Source of the DNA: Blastomussa wellsi
Lineage: Eukaryota; Cnidaria; Anthozoa; Scleractinia; Plerogyridae
Direction: 5' to 3'
DNA: 64,000 nt
NCBI GenBank assembly: GCA_947652115.1
Contig: OX393567.1
Span: 18,098,101-18,162,100, forward strand
Shown here one piece after another: positions 50,501 through 60,949 of this stretch. Every line of letters starts with the position of its first letter. The first letter of the stretch is position 1. The notes beneath the pieces are model-generated. The model was not told the DNA's origin. It ran no database searches and saw only the letters and a list, made by a program, of their open reading frames with translations. Both the position numbers and the translations under genes were made by a program.

Positions 50501-52305
50501 TTTTCCTTTGTTCAGAGTAAATCTGTATTATTCTCTTTTGATGGACCATTGTGATCAGAGTGTATTAATTCAAACCAATGAATCTGTTCGGCCAAAACGG
50601 GATGGCCTAGTCTGTGGTCAGCCAACCATGACCCACTCTCCAAACTAGGAGAGTGGTGGCAGTGTGATCCTATACCTACTAACTCCCACACATTATGTAT
50701 GAGCATCGCACCGACAGGTTGAAAACTTCAACCTCACGTCTACTCACGCCTAAGGATCAATTTCTTGCATCTTGCAGAAAAATTTTAGATATTACAGCCT
50801 CAACTGACACAATTAAAAAAAAAGTGTAAACTTGAAGTAATGCAAGATCTATATGACTGTACGTTTTGAAGACATTGTGTTTGACAAAACACATCATGGG
50901 GCTGCGACTCGAAAATTTTCAGACTGCCTTCATAAGTGTTTGGAACAACCTAGAGAATCTTCGGACAACTTTGGGTAGTCTTTGAAAACCCTGACAAAAA
51001 TCTCACGCTTTTGACTCGGAAACAGACACTTCCTCTGTTGCCACTTCACACTAGTGGAAAAGTATTTGCTCCCATCTTATTGGTGGAAAAGTATTTGCTC
51101 ACTTCTTATTGGTGGAAAAGTATTTGTTCGAAGCATCTGGGAGCAGTTAAAGTGGTCCCTCCAGCCTCCCTCTCCCCAATCAACTTTAATGAGGCATTCA
51201 GAAACATGCATCCCATATCAACAAAAGCTATTATAAGTTTGAGTATTTTGGATATTGTCTATCGTTCGAACCGTGTCGCAAAAAGGGGTTTCTTTTTCAC
51301 TTTGCTGCAAATATTAGCAGTTTTGTGATTCGTTCTCCTCGATCAACTGACAATTTAATTAACAGCTGGTAAAGTGCACTGCGTAAATTTTACTGTTCCA
51401 TTAGACAGGTGTGCATATAAAATGAGGCTTATTTAACTGAAAAGCAAACTCAACTCTAATCTGACTTTTAAATTTTGGTGTGATCTGTTAAATAATGACT
51501 GTAAACTTTGAATAAAAACAAGAAAAATCGCAATTGTCGAGACAACCGCAGTCAGTTAAGGAACCACAAAATTAACCTCTATTCAACACAATATCAGCTG
51601 CGCGTCTTAAAATACATTAACCTTAAAGTTATATTTAGGCGAGAATTTTTTTTTCACTCTATGATTTTTTCATTGTGTAACTTACCAGCCAAAATACCAT
51701 GGTTCTGCCTTCCATTCCGATCTCTCCTTCGACATATTAAGCGCTTGTTCCAAAGAAATAAACTCCGTTCTATAAGGGAAGAATTGGCACTCGTCTTCAT
51801 TCACTCGATAAGCTTCTTTGTTCTTGTCAAAAAGATCCTTGAAAAACGTAAAATTGAAGCGCTCGATTGCCGACCAGTTCTTTGCACCGTCAATAACTAC
51901 AACAGGTCTCCCAGTGTAGGCATACTTCGTGACGAATTCCTGCTTCGACAGGCCAGAAATCCGAGGAATCTCGCTCAAACCTTCGCACAAAAGAGTACAG
52001 TTTGTGCGCTTTCGTGTAACTTCGATGAAAATTTCGTTGGCGTCTAAAAGACACGGTTCTTCTCTCACTTTCAGCAGCTCGAGCACGTCAAAGTAGTAAC
52101 CAGCCACAGCCGAAACAACAGGTAAAACGACAATCAAGAACCATTTGAAGTTTTTCTTCCTTGAATCGGTTCCTTTGTGGTCTTTCGCAACTTGACGAAG
52201 AAATTCCGAGCGAATGTTCTCAAGAGTTTCGCCGCTTTTCAAAGATTTTTCTCGCAGATCAGAAAACAGGATGGCAAGTTCTTCAATAGTCTTTGTTGCA
52301 GCCAT
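47576..52305 (-). CDS. Membrane-anchored JmjC/cupin_8 domain protein, paralogue A
   Basis: Four exons, 52305-51686, 50427-50292, 49994-49862 and 47661-47576, join at GT-AG introns into 324 residues. The N-terminus (1-53) is charged and soluble. One hydrophobic segment at about 55-72 (WFLIVVLPVVSAVAG) predicts a type II membrane protein. The rest is a JmjC/cupin_8 fold: GRPVVVIDGAKNWSA, FMGGPGPGAQIHIDSVDRPSW, GQKTWTLIPPPECEQ and VDTNQWYHSTKVSPGDLSI. The Fe(II) triad is His252-x-Asp254 and His306, and the Lys of GQKTW sits where the 2-oxoglutarate ligand is expected. A set of Cys residues after the membrane segment, shared with paralogue B, suggests a disulfide-bonded lumenal domain. The start matches the paralogue (MAATKTIEEL versus MASSRKMEDL), so I prefer 52305 to an upstream ATG at 52326. 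The substrate is unknown. It resembles protein hydroxylases of the FIH/JMJD class, but I cannot name the human counterpart. Confidence 0.88.
47906..48324. repeat. Direct tandem duplication of about 200 bp
   Basis: TTCTTATCAGAGCCYGARAA starts copy 1 at about 47906 and copy 2 at about 48128. Both continue through CAGTGGAA, TTTGTTTTCGATGTTTGGTG and GCAATAAGGTRTAAATAATT. It lies in intron 3 of JmjC paralogue A. Confidence 0.8.
48446..48549. mobile_element. Short hAT-like MITE
   Basis: Ends CAGGGACGGATCCTGGAATT and CCCCTGGATCTGCCACTG are inverted repeats of the same family as 55376-55534. It lies in intron 3 of JmjC paralogue A. Confidence 0.55.
49110..49215. mobile_element. MITE, TTAAAGGAGCTACATCACG family, internal fragment
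   Basis: Contains the AAATTACCCTTAAAATGGAG and TACTAAGGAAGAAAACAATG core phrases of the family at 25.2 and 28.2 kb. Neither end is recognisable. It lies in intron 3 of JmjC paralogue A. Confidence 0.4.
50100..50276 (-). mobile_element. tRNA-derived SINE fragment, minus strand
   Basis: On the minus strand it shows GTGCCTTAATGATCAGTGTG, then the B-box GGGTTTGAGCCC (50212-50201) and GGGGCATTGTGTTGTATTCG. The tRNA-like head abuts the donor of exon 2 of JmjC paralogue A. Confidence 0.6.
51055..51134. repeat. 29-bp tandem repeat, about 2.7 units
   Basis: TGGAAAAGTATTTGCTC recurs at 51055, 51084 and 51113 with TTATTGG spacers. It lies in intron 1 of JmjC paralogue A. Confidence 0.8.
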
Positions 52306-52605
52306 ATTGCAGCAGCGATTTGGCACCGACTGGCAAAGATTACCTCCGCTTTGTCTTCATTTAGAAATGTGGCATTCCTCACTTACGTATCACACCAAAA
52401 CATCATAAATATTGATAAGTCTCCACCAGTTTCACAGCATGAATTAACTATTTATTGTAGAATATAATAATACAAAAGTAAACTCTCTTTTAAAACAATC
52501 TCGTCCCCAGAGTCCACGTTCCCTTTACCAGCGGATAAGGTTTCCTTGTTCTTACGTATGCGCGAAGCCATGTCACGCGGACAGCTGTTTCAGCCAGGCC
52601 TCAAA

Positions 52606-53004
52606 GGGGTGAATAGATTCGCGGATCAACGGATATTAAGCGGAAAATGCAGTGGATCACGGATTAGCTGATAATTTTACCTCGGATTCCGGACTCGGCA
52701 TGCCATGAAATTCGGATGGCGACCTTGGCGCATCTTCAGTCTTTGTCTCAGTGTTATCGTTTTGTCCATTTTCTGTTTGGACGAGACCCAAACCACCGCT
52801 TTACGTTAGAACTGCTGCAAAAATAAGCAAAGAGACGAAGCCTCTTGAAAAATTGACATCAAAAACAACATCTACCGCCCTTTCGATGAAACTGTTACCC
52901 AGAAAGTTTTCAAGGAATGTGGATGAACGAAAATAGTGGCGGATTGACGGATTTGTCCAAAAAATAGCACGGATTGGCGGATTCGCGAACCCCTATTCAC
53001 CCCC
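52606..53004. mobile_element. MITE with GGGGTGAATAG ends
   Basis: Left end GGGGTGAATAGATTCGCGGA and right end CGCGAACCCCTATTCACCCC are inverted repeats. The interior is rich in CGGATTNGCGGAT phrases. It lies upstream of JmjC paralogue A. Confidence 0.6.
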
Positions 53005-53113
53005 CTCCATCAGCATGACATAGCCGTCAACTACATAAGCATAAAGTACAAGTTTCTGATTGGCTGATGTATCATGTGTGTGTCATCTCAGATTTCTCAA
53101 TCATCTGATGTCT

Positions 53114-53798
53114 AGGGTTAGCATTGTGCTCGTCATTCTCGTCCCCAGTGGCCGCGATCCATTTGGTCAGCACCAAGAATCACGACCTCTGGTCGTAACC
53201 AAATTGTGAGCATGCGTAGAAAACACGTTTGTAGCTTTCAGCCAATCAGATTTGTCAGATTTGACTTTGTGCATGCGCAGAGTAACGGGAAGTCCGTGAT
53301 TCGCGGACTTCCGGTGTTGGACCTTCCCAGAGGTCTCGATTGTTGGTGCTGACCAAACGAATCGCGGCCTCTGGGGATGAGAATGTATGCTCGTAAATTT
53401 GACCATTATGCTTTTTAGCGTCGCCCTAAAAATCGTGCCATTATCCCGAACATTATGCTCGTGTGATGCCGCCTGAAATTTCGCCCTTGTATCCACGGTA
53501 CCACCTAAACGAGTTTGGGACCCTCGGGACCTGCCATGTGATTGTTGTCAGGACGTGATATAATGCTGTAACCAGGCCTCTAAGCCAGTAACCAAGTCTT
53601 AAAAAGAGCTGAATAATCAGACAGGAGGCAAATACGAAATTTTTTCTCACATTTTCACTGAAAATAGGGAAAATATTAGCTTTGTAGCATTATGCTAAAA
53701 TTATGCTAATAACTTGGCCATTATGCCGGCATTATGCTCGATGCTCTGACTAGTCCATTATGCCCAAAATTATTTCGGCATAATGTATCTAACCCTAC
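53114..53798. mobile_element. DNA transposon-like element with 8-bp target duplication, interrupted by a nested MITE
   Basis: Ends are AGGGTTAGCATTGTGCTCG and ATAATGTATCTAACCCTAC, imperfect inverted repeats. TGATGTCT occurs at 53106-53113 and 53799-53806. The interior repeats the phrase CATTATGC many times. A second element sits inside it at 53134-53385. Confidence 0.7.
53134..53385. mobile_element. Nested MITE, CATTCTCGTCCCCAG family
   Basis: Inverted ends CATTCTCGTCCCCAG and CTGGGGATGAGAATG extend inward through GGCCGCGATCC and TTGGTCAGCACCAA. The flanks TGTGCTCGT (53125-53133) and TATGCTCGT (53386-53394) match at 8 of 9 bases, as expected for an old 9-bp duplication. Confidence 0.75.
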
Positions 53799-54639
53799 TG
53801 ATGTCTAGGCTTTACACTACTAAAAATTGACATATTTACGAAAAGCTCAATCTTTTAGCACTTTTTGAGCACTATTTTGAGATTTTGAGCACTTTTTAGC
53901 CATTTTTGCCAGCACTTTTTTAGGATTTTACCAGCGCAATCGGGAGAGGCCTACTCGTTTCCATCCAGTTTGACAAAGTCGTTCGCTTCTCGTTTCCAGT
54001 TTCTGCTCGTTTTCGCACTCTGAGAGCTCGATTTGTAAGAAAGTCTACCGAAGCGGGTGTTAGGTTTCAGTTCTCCCACGGCATGCGCTGGGAAGGTGGT
54101 GTCCAACGGCTATGCTGATGAGGCCAAACAAAGACAAAACACCTTCATACCCAGGGTTGCTCGGAAAACGAACGACCGCTGGCCAAGAGGAACGCAAACT
54201 CTTGGACCAGTAACGTTAGAGCAATGTGCTTTGTTCTAGAAAGAGTACTACCAAAACAGAGAGTATCCCTAAGCAAATATATACCTTTCTGATATATACG
54301 GAAGTTACGCAGATTTATCTCGCGTTTACCTGATGTACACCATCAGTTTCTCCCAACTTTTTCACAAGGATAATAAATTGACGTGAAAACTGCAAAGGAC
54401 CGCGAACGATAATGCTGCTAGTTTTTGCAAGCGACCTAATCAGCCAAAAATAAACTGCACCACAAGCTTTACAGCTGTCCACGGTTTCAACCCTGCTTTG
54501 TCGGTTTCTGTCGAGTTGTTGTCTCGCAAAGTCAACTTTTTGACGTAGTATCAGCCTTGCAGTTATTTGCTTGTGTTATAATAAATTGATATTGATTAAT
54601 TAATTGGCTATTAAAGTTTACACCTTATCGCTTTAGCAG

Positions 54640-54835
54640 TTGGGGATTAGCAACTACCCAACTAAACCATCACCGGGAGCCTCATTCCCTACCGAGAAGT
54701 GCGTGGGTTCTTTAGCGTCCCTGTTTACCGTAACACTGAAGATGCAGGAGACGGGACCTACAGTTTTTCGTCCTTATCTTAGAAGACCAGAACGTCTTAT
54801 TAACCATTTGCAGATGTCATTGCAAAGGCAGCACA

Positions 54836-54875
<40 letters not shown>

Positions 54876-54915
54876 ATGGGGCTCGAACCCGAGACCTTCC
54901 GCACAGCAACTGGCT
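54640..54915 (-). mobile_element. Possible tRNA-related SINE
   Basis: On the minus strand it has the B-box-like GGTCTCGGGTTCGAGCCCCA near 54895-54876, followed by about 240 bp of unique sequence. No second copy was seen in the window, so the call rests on the promoter-like box only. Confidence 0.35.
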
Positions 54916-55375
54916 TTTATGTTGATTGACCGTTTTCGTATTGCCCATAATACACCTTGTTAACCCCTTCTCCTGGGTATTACAGTCGTCCCAAGAGAAT
55001 CGGAAGACAATTCTTATGCAAAATGTTGGCGGGGTAAACAAGGTGATAGGTTCCGAAACTCATTTCCGAGAAAAACGATGCATAATTTGCGTCTCCCTCG
55101 CACTGAAGCCAAGCAGTATAGAAAAGCCGCCCCCGGGTGGTGGGTACGGCTAAACGTAGGCTACCATTTTGTTTATCCGCGAGCGCTAATTAGGCGTAAA
55201 ATGATTACCATTTTCTGGAGCCACTTTAATGACGTAAAATGCATCGATACGCGATAGGCGGTCCGGCATGTGGGGTGATCTAAACCGAATATTTCGGTCA
55301 GGCTAAATTCCTTCAGTAGATTAACACGAGTAAGAGGGGTTGCGAATTATGGATCTTCGAAACTTGATCTGGTTA

Positions 55376-55534
55376 CAGGGGCGGATCCAGGATTTTTCTC
55401 AGGAGGGGGTGCACCACTAAGGAATTCATAATTGATGGGTGACGTAAGCAGAATACTAGTTATATTAGAAAGTCGCAGGTCATCTCAGGGAGGGGTGCGC
55501 ACCCCCTGCACCCTCCCCCTAAATCCGCCCCTGG
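55376..55534. mobile_element. hAT-like MITE, CAGGGGCGGATCCAGGA family
   Basis: It begins CAGGGGCGGATCCAGGATTT and ends AAATCCGCCCCTG; flanks GGTTA and GGTTAT are similar. Diverged relatives are visible at 48446-48549 (CAGGGACGGATCCTGG ... CTGGATCTGCCACTG), at about 33627-33715 and at about 13065-13115. Confidence 0.65.
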
Positions 55535-56224
55535 GTTATGAGGCTCGGAAGCCTGGCTTTGTCATGAGTCACAAAACTCTCATTCTTGTGTCTTTGCTTC
55601 CGGCTCGAATCTCGAACTTTTTACCACAAGTTCTCTGAGTCGAGTCTCAGATTTGTTTGTTTCTCGACAAGGATTTCGGTTCCAGTTTCGAACAAAAGAG
55701 ATCTTATATCGAGCGACACATGCAACCAAAGAAAGACGAATAGATGATACGCTTTCCGTAAAAAAAGTGGGTGAATCATTTGATGTTCCCTTGAGTTCTG
55801 ACTAAAACAAAAGGAAAACAAGTCTACATTGTATTTTTTTATTCAAGGATAAATGTTAGTTCATATATGCTTCATGAAACAAACCCAAAATTTAGTACCA
55901 TTTAATTTGCATTCGTGATTCTGGAATAGTGCACAGGTATTGTCATACATCGAAATCCTTCAAAGGAACCCAAGTCAACCAAGAAAGATTATTTTCCTAA
56001 TTTTAACTGCTAAATATTTTCAAGTGATTTCACACCGTATTTATCTTGGGAACTTTTTTCCTTTATAGACATTAAAGTATAAAGTGGAACTGATATAGCT
56101 TTCCGACCTATCCTTGTTTTCATTACCAATTTTCAGCAATTCTTTTCCATGATTTGATTGGCTAAAATCTAACAAAAGGATTCCAATCACATCAGCCGTT
56201 TTAAGATTCCATTGTTGTAGGCAT

Positions 56225-56335
56225 GGGTTCGCTCCGACGAAGGGCTAACGGTCGAAACGTCAGCAATTGAATCTCTTTACGGTGGCCAATTGACATTATC
56301 AACCCAGTTGATAAAACCAAATTATATTGTTATAC

Positions 56336-56380
<45 letters not shown>

Positions 56381-56390
56381 CTATTCATTT
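56225..56390 (-). mobile_element. Penelope-derived 5' half copy (copy 5)
   Basis: On the plus strand this reads hammerhead-like motif (56231-56264), terminal block, then inverted cap ending in ACCCCCTCT at about 56381. The other half of the palindrome is missing. No target duplication was seen. It lies 3' of the second JmjC gene. Confidence 0.75.
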
Positions 56391-56621
56391 TTAAAAACGG
56401 TTGTTTTGATTAAATTCCTTTTGTTAAATTTCAGCCAATCAAATCCTGTTTCCGCAGGGAATTATAACAAAATGAACCGAGAAAAACGATAGCACTGGGA
56501 AATGTTAAACGATCGATGGAGCGGTTCAAAATTTCAGTGCTAGAACTGATTACAGTGTTCCCACCTTATTATGATTATGACTATTATGATTATGACTATT
56601 ATGATTATTGTGATTATTATT

Positions 56622-56723
56622 ATTGTTATCGTTATCGTTATCGTTATCGTTATCGTTATCGTTATCGTTATCGTTATCGTTATCGTTATCGTTATCGTTA
56701 TCGTTATCGTTATCGTTATCGTT
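56622..56723. repeat. Hexanucleotide microsatellite (GTTATC)n
   Basis: About 16 near-perfect GTTATC units, preceded by (ATTATGACT)-type repeats from about 56568. It produces long spurious reading frames on both strands. Confidence 0.95.
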
Positions 56724-56753
56724 ATTGTTATTGTTGAAACAAAGCACAACTTA

Positions 56754-56978
56754 GGCTACGTTTACACGGGACCGAACCGGAACCGTTCGGAACCTATCCG
56801 GACCGGAACGGCTTCTGTTTACATGGAATCATTTGGAACCGCTCCGGGTGTTTACACGGGATCGCTCTGGAAACGGTCTGGTGCGGGTCCAAAAACTGGA
56901 CCTGCAGAAGAAGGCATATCCGGTCCGATTTTCGATCCATTTGAATCCGTTTGGAACCGGTCCCGTGTAAACGTAGCC
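56754..56978. mobile_element. Harbinger-like MITE with TTA target duplication
   Basis: Inverted ends GGCTACGTTTACACGGGACC and its complement are flanked by TTA at 56751-56753 and 56979-56981. A 3-bp TWA duplication is typical of PIF/Harbinger. It sits just 3' of the last exon of JmjC paralogue B and next to a hexanucleotide microsatellite. Confidence 0.7.
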
Positions 56979-57029
56979 TTAGCCAACTTATGGTGACGGT
57001 AGACATTAATAAGTTAATTGAGATGAAAA

Positions 57030-60000
57030 TCAGTCGTATTCCGCTCCAATCGTGATGCTCAATTCTCCAGTTGGAATAACCCTTGTGGAATGAAACCATT
57101 GGTTGGTGTCCACTACAACTAAAAGAGGGAAAAGTATTAGAATATTAGAAAAAGTAACCTCAAGAAACTAAACCTTGATTTCCTATTGAGGTTATTTATA
57201 CCCTGGGTGCCAAAGGGCGTTTTTGCGACAAAGCCTGTTTTTATTGTACTAGCCTACGGACGGCTACACGTAGGCTAACTATATTACTGTACGAGAGATG
57301 ATGAAAAATATCAACGTTGGGAGAAAGAGGGTTGCACGCGACGTTCATGCGAATGACAAATCTGTGGACCTCAAATTCCCGATATAGTCGGAATTTAGAA
57401 ACGTTTTTTCTCTTGGGGGAGGAAAACAGCATAACCCGGAGAAAAACCCTCGTAACAAGGACGAGAACCAACAACAAACTCAGCCCACTTATGACGTAGG
57501 GTCCAGGGACTGAGAGAAAAATAATCGATATTTTAGTAAAGAATGTGGTATAGAAGTTGACAAGTTTATTATTGGCATTCAATTCACTACGTACACGCCT
57601 CAAGTCAAAACACGCATAACACTCTGACCTCTATCATTTCATCTCTGACTTCTCTAGAACCTCTAATTTCATTGGATCTTAATAGCACGCAGCTCTATTG
57701 TTTTAGGGCTGGGGTCCATTGTTACTGTTGTTTGTTTATCATTTTTTAAGCCAATAATTGATATTTAGACAAGGTGATCCCTTCAATCGCAGGACTAGTA
57801 TCAACGGGGGCCTTGTATAATCCAGATCGAATTGGAATTTGAAAATGTTGGTTTTTGAGGAGCGGGGAAAACCTGAGTACCTGGAGAAAAACCCTCGGAG
57901 CAAGTACGAGAACCAACAACAAACTCAACCCACATATGACGCCGGGTCGGGGAATCGAACCCGGGAGGCGAGCGCTTTCACACTGCGCCATCCCTGCTCC
58001 CCTGTAGACCCTTGTAAAGGGCTGCGTACCGCCTCATCATCTTCCCCTGTCCTCTCCCCACCCCACCCCTCATAACTTACTTATCTCTCCTTTCTGCATT
58101 GTGACTTGCATTGACTTGCAGACATGTTCGCACTCCGGGGGAGGGATAAGAGTCCATATCTTTTGACCAGACAACTGTGCCTGCCACGATGGACGGATTA
58201 CCAGGTCAATCTATAGTAATTAAACAAAACGAAGCAAAGTGAGAGTTCATTCAGTACTTTCTTATCTTAATTACGAGGCACTCTACGAAGGAGTAAATTT
58301 TTCCAATATTTTTGTTTTTAGCCCAGGCCCCCTCCCTTCCCATATAGACCGGGTTGAAACTGGACACTGGGAATCTGAACCTGGCAGTGAGAGTTCAGGG
58401 ACTGGGCGCCAGGAGCCCATGAGCCCCTGGCTATATTCATTCTCATCCCTAGAGCGCTTGTCCCTCTTCGCCGGCTAGGCCTGTGAACGAAGAACAATTG
58501 TCTCTGGAGGCCCTCTGGGAACACACGATTTGATTGGCTAGAGAGCCCCTGAGTCTGACCACATTAGTCGTTTTAAATACGGCAAGCTAAGTAGGACAAG
58601 TGGCTCTGGGAAAACATGACTTGATTGACTAGAATTTAACAAAAGGAATCCATCAAATCAACCGTTTTAAACTATCTTTCAACAAACGGATTTAAAACGG
58701 CTGGTTAAATTTGACCTTTGTTAGATTCTAGTCAATTAAACCATGTGTTCCTTGTGCACAGGCCCAGCTGGCTAAAATTAAAGGGAAAAATGGTTATGGA
58801 GATGAGAATGTTCACTTCAGTACGTGTTGAGAAAGTAACTGAATTACGAAAGACCTTGGAATGGAACCAGACTCCTCCCTTCCTCTGCACTAAAAATACT
58901 TGCTCTTTACAGACATCATAATTAATTCGAAAAATTGTTCTAGTATAAATGAAAACAGTCACTCGACAAGTGGAAATTCAAGTCACGGAACAGCGTTTTA
59001 ATTGTACAGCGTCTATCACGTGTCACTCACGTGTATGGGTGCGCCGGGCCCAGGCCCTCCCATAAAAATCCAGTCCTGATCGCCAGTCTCTGCATCAAGT
59101 GGTATAAAGTAAGGCTTGTTGTAATATTTACGCAACTCCTGACGGACGACTGGATCACAGTTACTCCTGAAACAAAGAGAAAGCAGAATGGCATTGATTG
59201 AATATTCATTATGTGCAATAGAACCCTTATTTAGCGGCCACCCTTGGAAAAATGGCAAGTGGCCGCTTAATAGAGATTGGTCTCAGAATAAGGGCTCGTC
59301 AGAATTTAGCGCAAAGCCTTTTAGAAATGTCAATGTATAACATTTCAACGCAAAAACGCGCACAATAAATAACGGAATCACGAAAACAAAGCTAAAAATT
59401 TGTGTTTGAATGATTTTATCATACAGTTGTAAAAATATATTTCAGACTCTAACAGGCAAGGGCTTGTTGAGAACAAAACCAAACTTCGAATATGTTGGCT
59501 GCTAAATAACGGTGGCAACAATAGGTTTTATTTACAGTGTTTTACTGACAATACTTTCAGGACTTTATCTGGCCGCCTAATAGCCTTGCGGCCTGTTGGA
59601 AAAACGGTTTTTACATGAATGTAAATTTGTTGACTACAGTTTTTACTCAGTCTGTCTTGTTATTCGTTTCCTTAAATTTTCTTCCGAATCAAAATAAAGT
59701 TTTTGCCCCTGTATATCGGCAGCTGGTTTGTATGGTATCGTAGCTGTTGTCCGTTTATTAAGAACTAAGAGCTAAATTGTTTTGATAGTCAACACACAAA
59801 AGATCTCCTTCTTGAGTAATTTAAAATCTTGACTACGAGCAGTCCCTTTTAATTTTTTCTTTGTCTGCCGAGTAGGAAACCTAAAAATAATAGTTTGTTA
59901 AGGAAGAAAAACACCAAAGGAGTGATACTAAACCAAAAAGGAACACACATGGTTGAGGATGGAGAAGATTGAAAAGGATTGTAAATGACGATTTTGAAAG

Positions 60001-60949
60001 CGCACGAACGATGACGTAACTCCTTTAAGGTAAAATACTCCTGCCAAGTTTCAACTGCATTGCTTTATTATTTGCACTCATGACGTCATCAGGTATCTAA
60101 TTTGAAAAAATACAAAAACGTGAATATCTCGGGAACGACACAAGATATGTAAAAATGAAAGGCTTTCAAATAAGCTTAAGTTACTTTTTACTTCATAGGT
60201 ACTTTAACTACGATACGTAAATAAGTTTCAGATTTTTTATTTCCCCTTTCAAGAGGCTTTTTTTTCTTTATCTTAATAAAGTATTGTGATTGTGAATGTG
60301 TAGAACAAAACAGTAAATCAACAAAGCTAACTTACCACCCAATGTACCAGGGTTTTCCCTTCCATTCTGCTCTTGACTTCGGCATTCTCAATGCTTCCTT
60401 AAGTGAGTTGAAACCCGATTTGTAAGGGAAAAATATGCATCCCATGTCAGTATTCTCTTCAGCCGCTTCCTTGTTCTTAGCATAGAGGCGCTTAAAAAAC
60501 TGAAAACTGAACCTGCCCACAGCAGACCAGTTCTTTGCAGCGTCGGTTATGACCACAGGCCGCCCACTGTATGCGTACTTCGTAATGAATTCTTCCTTTG
60601 AGAGATTTGCAACTCTGGGTATTTCGTTCATGCCCTCGCAAAGAATCGAACACTCGCTGGGTTTACGAGATATCTCGTTGAAATACACTTCTTCCGTGTC
60701 AACAAGACAAGGAGCGTCGATGTTTTCCATAAACGACCAGCCCCAGAAAACGGCGATCGCGGGCAAGACTACGAACCAAATAATCTTGCTCCAGTTGAAA
60801 CTACTTGTTTTCGTTGAAGGCGGAACGCGATAAACCTCTCGCAAGAATTCCCATCTGATATTGTCAACGGAATCACCGGATTTTATACACTTTTCACGCA
60901 GATCGGTGAAACGGGAGGCTAGATCTTCCATTTTTCTAGAGGACGCCAT
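57030..60949 (-). CDS. Membrane-anchored JmjC/cupin_8 domain protein, paralogue B
   Basis: Four exons, 60949-60336, 59166-59031, 58210-58081 and 57118-57030, have the same intron phases as paralogue A (2, 0, 1) and encode 322 residues. The start is the ATG at 60949 (MASSRKMEDLASRF); the codon two places upstream in the open frame is TTG. A membrane segment lies at about 54-74 (IIWFVVLPAIAVFWGWSF). The catalytic core keeps the Fe(II) ligands His250-x-Asp252 and His303 (GAPIHIDLVIRPSW; NQWFHSTR) and the Lys of GQKIW. Relative to A it loses one residue before KGEI and gains one in the final exon. The Asp-Arg after the HxD motif is Ile-Arg here. All shared Cys positions that I checked are retained. 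A tandem duplication is certain from sequence and exon structure; whether the copies differ in substrate or location cannot be read here. Confidence 0.88.
57405..57510 (-). mobile_element. SINE tail fragment, second family
   Basis: It shares GAGAAAAACCCTCG and GAGAACCAACAACAAACTCA with 57840-58015 but lacks the tRNA-like head. Confidence 0.5.
57840..58015 (-). mobile_element. tRNA-derived SINE, second family
   Basis: On the minus strand: A-box-like TGGCGCAGTGTGAAAGCGC, B-box GGTTCGATTCC, then a tail TTTGTTGTTGGTTCTCGTAC and GAGGGTTTTTCTCC. The anticodon region is too short for a real tRNA. A tail-only relative lies at 57405-57510. It lies in intron 3 of JmjC paralogue B. Confidence 0.65.
58438..58809. 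mobile_element. MITE, CATTCTCGTCCCCAG family, diverged copy
   Basis: It starts CATTCTCATCCCTAGAGC and ends GGTTATGGAGATGAGAATG, with internal inverted copies of the GGGACAAGTGGCTCTGGG motif. No target duplication was seen, and two overlapping copies are possible. It lies in intron 2 of JmjC paralogue B. Confidence 0.55.
59878..60028. mobile_element. MITE, TTAAAGGAGCTACATCACG family, 3' half
   Basis: It carries the shared core (AGTTTGTTAAGGAAGAAAAA) and the right end GATGACGTAACTCCTTTAA but not a clear left end. It lies in intron 1 of JmjC paralogue B. Confidence 0.5.

Larger units (their letters stand above)
52306..57029. other. Intergenic between the two JmjC paralogues
   Basis: This spacer is almost wholly repetitive: MITEs at 52606-53004 and 53114-53798 (nested), a possible SINE at 54640, a hAT-like MITE at 55376, Penelope copy 5, the GTTATC microsatellite and a Harbinger-like MITE. 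No third JmjC copy or exon fragment was recognised. Confidence 0.55.

Noticed and set aside
51508..52047. 179-codon plus-strand open frame
   Set aside because: It lies antisense to exon 1 of JmjC paralogue A, whose coding strand shows clear domain motifs and a matching paralogue.
56540..56996. Long open frames on both strands rich in YR, VI, ND or TI dipeptides
   Set aside because: They are translations of the GTTATC microsatellite and the adjoining MITE, not genes.
57950..58012. A possible tRNA gene on the minus strand
   Set aside because: A-box and B-box are present but the anticodon arm cannot be formed and a SINE tail follows, so it is a SINE head.
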